From: Henckelia pumila
Taxonomy: Eukaryota > Streptophyta > Magnoliopsida > Lamiales > Gesneriaceae
Assembly (NCBI RefSeq): GCF_033568475.1
Contig: NC_133123.1
Location: 133,458,930-133,522,929, forward strand
Direction of reading: 5' to 3'
Length of the DNA: 64,000 nt
A program made the position numbers and the translations under genes. The first letter of the stretch is position 1. Every line of letters starts with the position of its first letter. Below the pieces are notes generated by a model. It was given only the letters and a program-made list of their open reading frames with translations. It did not search any database and was not told where the DNA came from. Of the stretch, positions 57,792-64,000 are shown piece after piece.

Positions 57792-58159
57792 TATGTATAT
57801 ATTTTCATAAATTTAAGATCAAAAGAATAAATGTTCAAGTTTTTATATCAATTTTATAAATAGATTTCTACCTAACTCGATTCATAAAAAACATCAAATT
57901 CAAATAAAATATTATTTTTATTACATATATAAATCAAATCAACCCGAGTCACGCGACCCAAATGGACCTCACGCGTGAATGCTGAGAACCATCACTGGTT
58001 GTTTCCCGTTCTCACGTACGATAACTCTCCCACGTTTTATAATTTCTCAACGAAAATTTTTTGTAAAAAAAATAAAAAAAAATCGTAGGAAAAAAAAAGA
58101 GCAGGCAGTCCCCAAGGCGAAAGCAACGGGTAAGGTAGCACAGCAGCAATCCAGCCGCA

Positions 58160-58543
58160 ATGGAGGTGAAGCGTAGGAAGAAGGGCCGCCCCTCCAAAAC
58201 CTCTCATCTCTCTTCTCCTCCAAAACCCATTATCCAAGATTCCTCCCCCGCGCACACCCGTTGATCCACGCGCCATAACCCTAGTTTCGCCAATTTCGAT
58301 GAATCAGACGAAGATGATGAGAGGAAGGAGAAGAAGGTCAAGCTCGTCGTTCGTTTGCCTCAATCTGGTGACAAGATTGGCCGCAAAGGCCAACGGGATT
58401 CCACTGAGTGCGATTCCGGATCCGCCTCTGGATCGGGGCCGGGTTCTGATTCTGACCCGGAACCGGAGGAGACGGAGGGTAATGGGAATAAACGCAGGAT
58501 CAATGCCGTTGATGGCGGATCTACCGTTGCCGTTTCTGATCAG
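58160..58543 (+). pseudogene. First exon of a probable bromodomain protein gene, with internal stop
   Basis: ATG at 58160; the frame reads K-R-R-K-K-G-R-P-S-K-T, an AT-hook-like basic start of plant BRD7/9-like bromodomain proteins. It continues to D-E-S-D-E-D-D-E-R-K-E-K-K-V-K-L-V-V-R-L-P, a Ser/Gly/Asp-rich linker and G-N-K-R-R-I-N-A-V. It ends in phase 0 at a consensus donor CAG|GTGAGT (58544). In frame, codon 35 is TGA (58262-58264), followed by S-T-R. CGA to TGA by CpG deamination is the simplest origin (inference). The bromodomain itself is not in the window, and intron 1 is occupied by a Harbinger transposon. Identity rests on the N-terminal motifs only. Confidence 0.55.
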
Positions 58544-59945
58544 GTGAGTGAATTTGGCTTTTGTTGGAAACGTTGTGGTAGTTGGTTTTGATTTCGAATT
58601 GGGTTTTCTGAGACTTTCTTGGAACACCTCTTGTTTTGGTGAGTAATAATTGAAAAGCTTAGATTTTTATTTGTCCACTCCAACAGTTCGAATTTTTCTT
58701 CATCAGTTCCTCAGCCTTTGATGCTTTTTTGGAAATAATAAATTTTCCATTTTTGGGATTTGGAATGCAGAATAAAATCGTTTGAGTTTTTTGAACTAGT
58801 GGATGGAATTTGAAGGGACTTTTGGGATTTCGCGCGAAAGAAATTATTAACGTTTCTTTTACGGCCCGTTTGGTTGGTCTTATTAGGTGAGATAGTGTCT
58901 TATAAAACAGGCTAAACCATGGTTTGGTAGCATGTTTTGTAATAGACCCTAATATCTCCTAATATCTCGTAGGTGGGATATATCGTGATTAAGTTGGTCT
59001 AAATAAACTCATCTCTTACCCATATATTATTTGTCCCTCTTTCTATCATCTTTGACCGTTCCAAGAATACCCCCACCATTGGTTGTAATCTTTATTCCGC
59101 AATGAAATGAAAGGCGACGATTAGGGTATTTCTCTTTCTGCGGTAAACCCATCCGATGTGCAGGTAACCACCAAGCACCATAATCGTTGACGACTAGATC
59201 CAATCAAATGGATCGAAAGAGTTCTGAATATCCTGATGTTTTCTTTTCTTTACTTCTTATTACAGAGGCATTTTAAAGACTCGGTATTTTTAAGGTAAGT
59301 TTCTTGACATAATTGGCTGGGATCACATATTTTTTGGTGTTAGGGGATTAGTTGAAATTAATGCTAAGATTGTTATTGGCCCAAAATCTGCGCAACTTAA
59401 AAACCAGAAAAATGGGTATTCGTATTGTCCAAAGTCTGTCATAATTTTTAGGGGAAGTCCATTTTTGGTTCACTTCATGTGCGATTTGTTACATTAGTGT
59501 TTGTGTAATACCACTGTTCCTCAACTCTGTTTTTTTTTTTTAAAACAGAAACACATCGTCAGACACATATTAAAGAATTTGATATATATGAACATATAAT
59601 CTATCCCCTGCAATAATTAATAAATCTGACATATGTACATAATTTTGAGTATTTGGGTAAATTGAATAACATAGATTTTGTGTGTTTTAGTATAACTATT
59701 GGGAAGAAAAGAGCTTAGTATTGGTTAATTAGCTTTTACAAAAATATGAGTATGGGTTGAATGCAAACTAAAAACTGATATGCGTTTCTTATTTGCTATG
59801 ACATAGTATATTTCACACTTGTCTTGAGCTTTTTAATTTTTTGATATTATCCCTCAATGAAGAAAAAAATGAAAGCATATTTTCAATTTGACTCAATTAA
59901 TGTTATTCGTTTTTAATTGTAATTTAGTGTGAAGTATCTTTGAAG

Positions 59946-61340
59946 ATGGCCATTAAGCGTAGGCATGTTGTACTTTTTGTGATGCTACACCAAATAATGT
60001 GTCATTCCATGTTGATATTGTTACTTGTGAGACGGTATCTACAAAAAAAACGTGCAAAACGAAGGCGTAGATCATCAACATCATACAACATGACCCAAAA
60101 AATAGGTGTTCAAATGAACCATTTGAACAGGATTATTAACATAGGAGATGTGCAGTGCGTGGTGAACTTAAGGATGAATAGAAATGCATTTGCACGATTG
60201 TGTTACTTGGTAACACATGTTGGAGGGTTAGTAGAGGGGAGATATGCACGTATTGAAGAGAAAGTCGCTATGTTCCTGTCTATACTAGCTCATCACAAGA
60301 AAAATCGAGTGGTTGGTCATGACTATGTACGTAGTGGACATACCATCAGCATACATTTCCATGAAGTTCTCCAATCAATACTCATGTTACATCCCATACT
60401 ACTGGTTAAACCATTGCCTGTTGATGAAACTTGCATTAACGATAGTTGGAAATGGTTCAAGGTAATTTGAGAAATTGTTTTCTTTCTTGTTCAAAATATA
60501 CAAGTATATTTGACAAAATAACCAGTACATTGTGATTTTACAGGGATGTCTTGGTGCATTGGACGGAACGTATATCAGTGTAAATGTACCGTCCATGGAA
60601 AAGGCACGATATAGAACAAGAAAAGGTACAATTTCAGTCAACGTTCTGGGGGTCTGCGACCGTGACATGAAGTTCATATATGCACTTACGGGATGGGAGG
60701 GATCTGCAGCAGATTCGAGAGTTCTTCGCGATGCATTGACCGGTGACGATGTTTTTAAAGTTCCTAGAGGTTGTTTACATTCTGAATTTCTTATCAATAT
60801 GATTGTTTACACTACTCATACACTATAAACATTGGATCAGAAAAATCTTACGCATAACCGTAATTTTGCTGAAATAAATTTCTGGTTTGGTATTTAGGTT
60901 GCTATTATCTATGTGACAATGGATACGCCAATGTCGAGGGCTTTTTGACTCCTTACAGGCGAGTACGTTACCATAGGGATGCTTGGGGAAACCGTGCAAT
61001 TGGACCGCAAAATTATAAGGAGTTATTTAATTGGAGACACTCTCAAGCTCGTAACGTGATTGAAAGAGCATTTGGTTTGTTGAAAAAACGATGGGCCATA
61101 TTACGAAGTCCTTCTTTCTATCCGTTGAAAACACAAAACAAAATCATCTTGGCTTGTATGTTGTTGCATAACTTCGTCAGGACTGAAATGCCCGATGATC
61201 CCATTGAGGAATTGAACGAGGAGGTTGTAAGTCCAGGCCCTCAGTTACAGGACGAATTCATCAACAACTTTGAATCATCAGATGTTTGGGACGTATGGAG
61301 GGAGAACCTTGCAATGTCAATGTGGAATAATTATAATTAA
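59946..61340 (+). CDS. PIF/Harbinger DDE transposase, intact-looking
   Basis: Three exons, 59946-60461, 60544-60769 and 60898-61340, join at GT/AG sites in one frame of 394 codons, close to the usual family length. The N-terminal part holds a helix-turn-helix-like region and [11 protein letters not shown]. The catalytic residues are D179 in A-L-D-G, D254 in C-D-N-G-Y and E303 in V-I-E-R-A-F-G. There are 48 residues between the second D and E, as expected (DD48E). A-D-S-R-V-L and A-C-M-L-L-H-N are also conserved. It cuts and joins element DNA at TTA/TAA targets, in the nucleus and together with the Myb-like partner. No stop or frameshift is seen, so activity is possible. ATG at 59946 is the first in frame after an upstream AT-rich region. 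Confidence 0.85.
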
Positions 61341-61609
61341 AAAACTCAGCTTGTATAGTGCTTCGTAGTAATGACATTTGAGTGAATGTACTGTTCGAAT
61401 TACATGTTGTTTAGTTTTTTAAACCTCTTGAATGTCATTGAAGGATTTTATGGTATTTTATGTTTGAATATCTAGTGTGATGGGTTTTTGATTATTATTG
61501 TATGGTTTCATTACTGCGTTTTCTGGTAATTTTCATTTTGGGTTGTGGATTCACCTTTGGATTATATTTCATTTGGTAATAGGCACACACTATCAAGTAC
61601 TACTGAATC
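61341..61609. other. Spacer between the two transposon genes
   Basis: Holds the transposase 3' UTR and the promoter of the next gene. No motif stands out. Confidence 0.5.
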
Positions 61610-62651
61610 ATGGACAGTGGAGCAACTGGTGAGAGTTGTGTTGGCAAGGGCAGGAAAACTGATAAGACAAGACGCACTTGGAGTGAACGTGAAGAAGAGG
61701 TTCTGATAAAAGCACTAAAAGAGGCATCCAATGAAGGTTGGAAAAGCGGCAACGGATTTCGGCCAGGGTACTTGGGCTTTCTGGAAAATCGCTTGAAAGC
61801 AGCATTCCCCGAAGCAAATTTGCGCGGGAATCCCCATATTCACTCAAAGGTTCATGTGTTGAAGAAACTTTATGGTGCATTGGTGGGAATACTGAGTAAA
61901 AGTGGAGTCGGATGGAATGATACCGAGAAGACAATTGAAGCTTCAGCGGACGTGTGGGAGTCACTTATTAAGGTATTTATTTAAATTTATACGCATTTTC
62001 TTGGTTTTCAATTCATCCACTGACTTTGTTGTTGCTGATTTTCATACATAGGCAGACCACAATGTACGTACACTACGACACAAGAGGTGGACCTATTACC
62101 ACGACTGGACAGAAATCTTTGGCAATGATCGGGCACACGGCGAGAAACGTGATCACTTTGTGTCTACAGTTCAAGAAGTCCTTGCGATGAAACCTGAAGT
62201 ACCAACAAATACAAGGATGACCTTAGAGGATTTGTTTGATGTTGACGAGGGAGCTGCTGAGTCGATGACTGTATCTGTCACACCCTCGGCCATACCATTG
62301 TCTGCTGGAAAAAAGAAGGGTAAGAAACGTAAGCAACGGGACGATGATAATGATGCAATTGTAGAAGCCATAACAACTTTTGCACACATGACCAAGGATA
62401 TAATGAAGGACCTCGTCAAAGAATTGAAAACAGAAAAACATGAGGATGAGGAGAAGTTGAATCATCTACAAGATAGTGTAGTGATGGCAATGGAAACAAT
62501 ACCTGAGTTGACTGATGACGAGAAAGTGACTGTGACCGAGTTGCTGGTGGACAACCACGCGAAGTTATCATTGTTCTTGCATTACAAGCATCCTGAAAGA
62601 TTGAGCTTAGCGAGACGATTGCTACGGGGAGGGCCATTTTCTGGTTTTTGA
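61610..62651 (+). CDS. Harbinger Myb/SANT-like partner protein
   Basis: Two exons, 61610-61972 and 62052-62651, join in phase 0 and give 320 residues. The N-terminus has the Myb/SANT-like fold of Harbinger partner proteins: T-W-S-E-R-E-E-E-V-L at residues 23-32, N-R-L-K-A-A-F-P and a G-W-N-D block. The second exon begins with H-K-R-W-x-Y-Y-H-D-W. It continues with an acidic hinge and a basic, nuclear-signal-like K-K-K-G-K-K-R-K-Q-R, then a helical C-terminus. In characterised PIF/Harbinger systems this protein binds the element ends and brings the transposase into the nucleus (family knowledge). The frame is clean, so the pair could be a working autonomous set. Confidence 0.85.
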
Positions 62652-63679
62652 TGAATTGTGTTAGTGGAATGGTCATCAATGACGTTATTTTTTTGAAGTA
62701 ATGGACTTATGAAGTGCATTTAGAAGATACCATGCCTTTGATGCAATATATGTATTGTGGTAATCTGTTTTTGAAGGAATGGCCATCAGAATTGTGGTAA
62801 TCTGTTTTTGTAATATCGCAATGTATCTGACAAAGGCATGTTGTAACATACTTTCCAGAGGTTTTGGATCTCTGATGTGTTTATATATAATAATTATTTT
62901 GCTTCATATTGTGTTCCATGATTTTTGCAGTTCTTTGTTTGTGATAAATATGATTTTGGATTGCGAGATTGCGCATAACATTACCTTCAAACACATTTGG
63001 CGTTTATGAGTAGTGGCAGAAACTGTAGAGGTTGTGGTTCGAAACCATCTGCAGAGTTTTTCATGGTAATTTTAGAATTGCTAAACCAGATGTCTTCGAG
63101 CATGAATGTTTGTGCATAACTGTATATATTTTGTTTCAAATATTGTGAAACATTGTGTTTCTTGATGAGGCATGTTATTACTTAAGTTTCCCCAAAAAAT
63201 ATACTTAGCAGCCATGTTACATACTTTGTACTAAACATTATGTTACTTGATCATTTAATAAACCAATGATACCAAAATAACATTTCTATCAGCAGCTGGG
63301 ATCACTTAAGTAATAGGCTACGAAATGAGTAAATTTATATAGTTAACACAACAAACTCATAAGCAGAGACTTAAGTTTTGGAAAATGAGAAGTACAAAAC
63401 ATGAACTTCAGAAGGTTTATAGCCTAACATGGTGCGGATATAGCATCACATTTCCACATATCATGTCATCACATTACATAGCCAAGTTGGTACATCGACG
63501 ATGCAGGACCTCTCACTTAGTTAGACCCTGTGTTATCCATGTGCCGCATATAACACTTATAACGACAATTAACAGGGCAAAGATAACCTTGTTGAAAATG
63601 GTTGGCAAAATACGAGGTTCAATCATCGAACACTGACTTTACATACTAGTGTAGCATTATGTTATCTCGACGCCTCACT
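62652..63679. other. Non-coding, nothing recognised
   Basis: AT-rich. No inverted copy of the transposon left end was seen. Confidence 0.4.
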
Positions 63680-63976
63680 TCAAAAAAGTGAGGACGAGGA
63701 GTCGGAGTTGCCACTTCTAAGTGATTCAGAGTTGCTATCTTCAATGACGATAAGGGAAGTATCATTACTGGTAGCATTACCTTCGGTGCTTTGAGAACCA
63801 AGTTCTGCACTTGCACTGTCAACATCAAGGAATGATGATTCGAAAGAAGTTTCGGTCAACTTGTCTGTTGACTCACTCCCAAGATTAGAGTTATCTATAA
63901 CTTCGTCTTCGTCGTCCGAAGACAGCTGCACAACTTCGACTTGTTCATCAATCTGGAAATCTTCATCATCTTCCAC
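63680..63976 (-). CDS. Acidic serine-rich ORF, 3' end of an unknown gene
   Basis: A minus-strand open frame that remains open to the window edge, so the true start is outside. The sequence is dominated by D, E and S (D-D-E-D-F, S-S-D-D-E-D-E-V, then a serine run before the stop). No domain is recognised. Such composition is common in disordered nuclear proteins. Whether it belongs to the transposon or to a host gene cannot be decided. Confidence 0.35.
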   Translation of the reverse strand: MEDDEDFQIDEQVEVVQLSSDDEDEVIDNSNLGSESTDKLTETSFESSFLDVDSASAELGSQSTEGNATSNDTSLIVIEDSNSESLRSGNSDSSSSLF

Positions 63977-64000
63977 ATCATCATCAATGAGGAAATCTTT

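Larger units (their letters stand above)
58862..62700 (+). mobile_element. PIF/Harbinger transposon, left end and both genes
   Basis: The left end is probably at TTA|CGGCCCGTTTGGTTGG (TTA at 58859-58861), matching the TTA target preference and GGCCCGTTTGGT-type ends of the superfamily. A transposase gene and a Myb/SANT-like gene follow in the same orientation. No inverted copy of the left end was found up to 64000, so the right end lies outside the window or is lost. It sits in the first intron of the bromodomain gene relic. Confidence 0.75.

Noticed and set aside
1..64000. CRISPR array, bacterial operon or bacteriophage-like system
   Set aside because: Introns, LTR retrotransposons, Cassandra and plant gene families show nuclear plant DNA; the regular dyad clusters have no spacers of constant length.

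Overview
The window is nuclear DNA of a flowering plant, most likely a eudicot. It is AT-rich, has split genes with plant GT/AG introns, and is dominated by degraded Ty3/gypsy and Ty1/copia LTR retrotransposons plus a Cassandra TRIM, a PIF/Harbinger transposon and MITEs. There are no prokaryotic features, CRISPR arrays or operons. All calls come from reading the sequence; no database search was run.

Layout. 1-14.3 kb: nested gypsy LTRs and one wrecked pol. A segment of about 4 kb (774-4805) recurs at 8299-14107, where an LTR of about 1.85 kb interrupts it; both copies contain the same solo LTR. 14.3-19.4 kb: a complete Cassandra element inside another LTR, then two gypsy LTRs in inverted orientation. 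19.7-26.6 kb: a full-length but dead gypsy chromovirus with matching 390/389-bp LTRs and nested insertions. 26.6-39.3 kb: minus-strand relics of chromoviruses and Tat/Athila-type elements, several cut and fused. 39.8-41.5 kb: a truncated, frameshifted MHK/CDKF4-type protein kinase gene. 42.0-50.6 kb: the 3' half of a ribophorin II (RPN2) gene on the minus strand, with ten exons in perfect phase; one intron has grown to about 6.1 kb through copia and gypsy insertions. 51.2-56.3 kb: copia relics, a degenerate repeat of about 200 bp and a gypsy LTR end. 56.3-58.0 kb: AT-rich DNA with two MITE-like elements. 58.2-64 kb: the first exon of a probable bromodomain gene carrying a stop codon, then a PIF/Harbinger transposon with an intact-looking DDE transposase gene and a Myb/SANT-like partner gene.

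How the parts relate. The only genes that look able to act together are the transposase and Myb-like genes (59.9-62.7 kb), the two proteins such elements need. The three host genes (kinase, RPN2, bromodomain) are all incomplete here, as expected of a gene neighbourhood being broken up by transposons.

The best candidate for something not well described is a shared LTR promoter layout. Several LTR families carry clusters of short CpG-containing dyads. Each family uses its own word, and in the clearest cases the cluster lies directly upstream of a TATAAATA box. Two LTR copies in this window differ by about one dyad unit.
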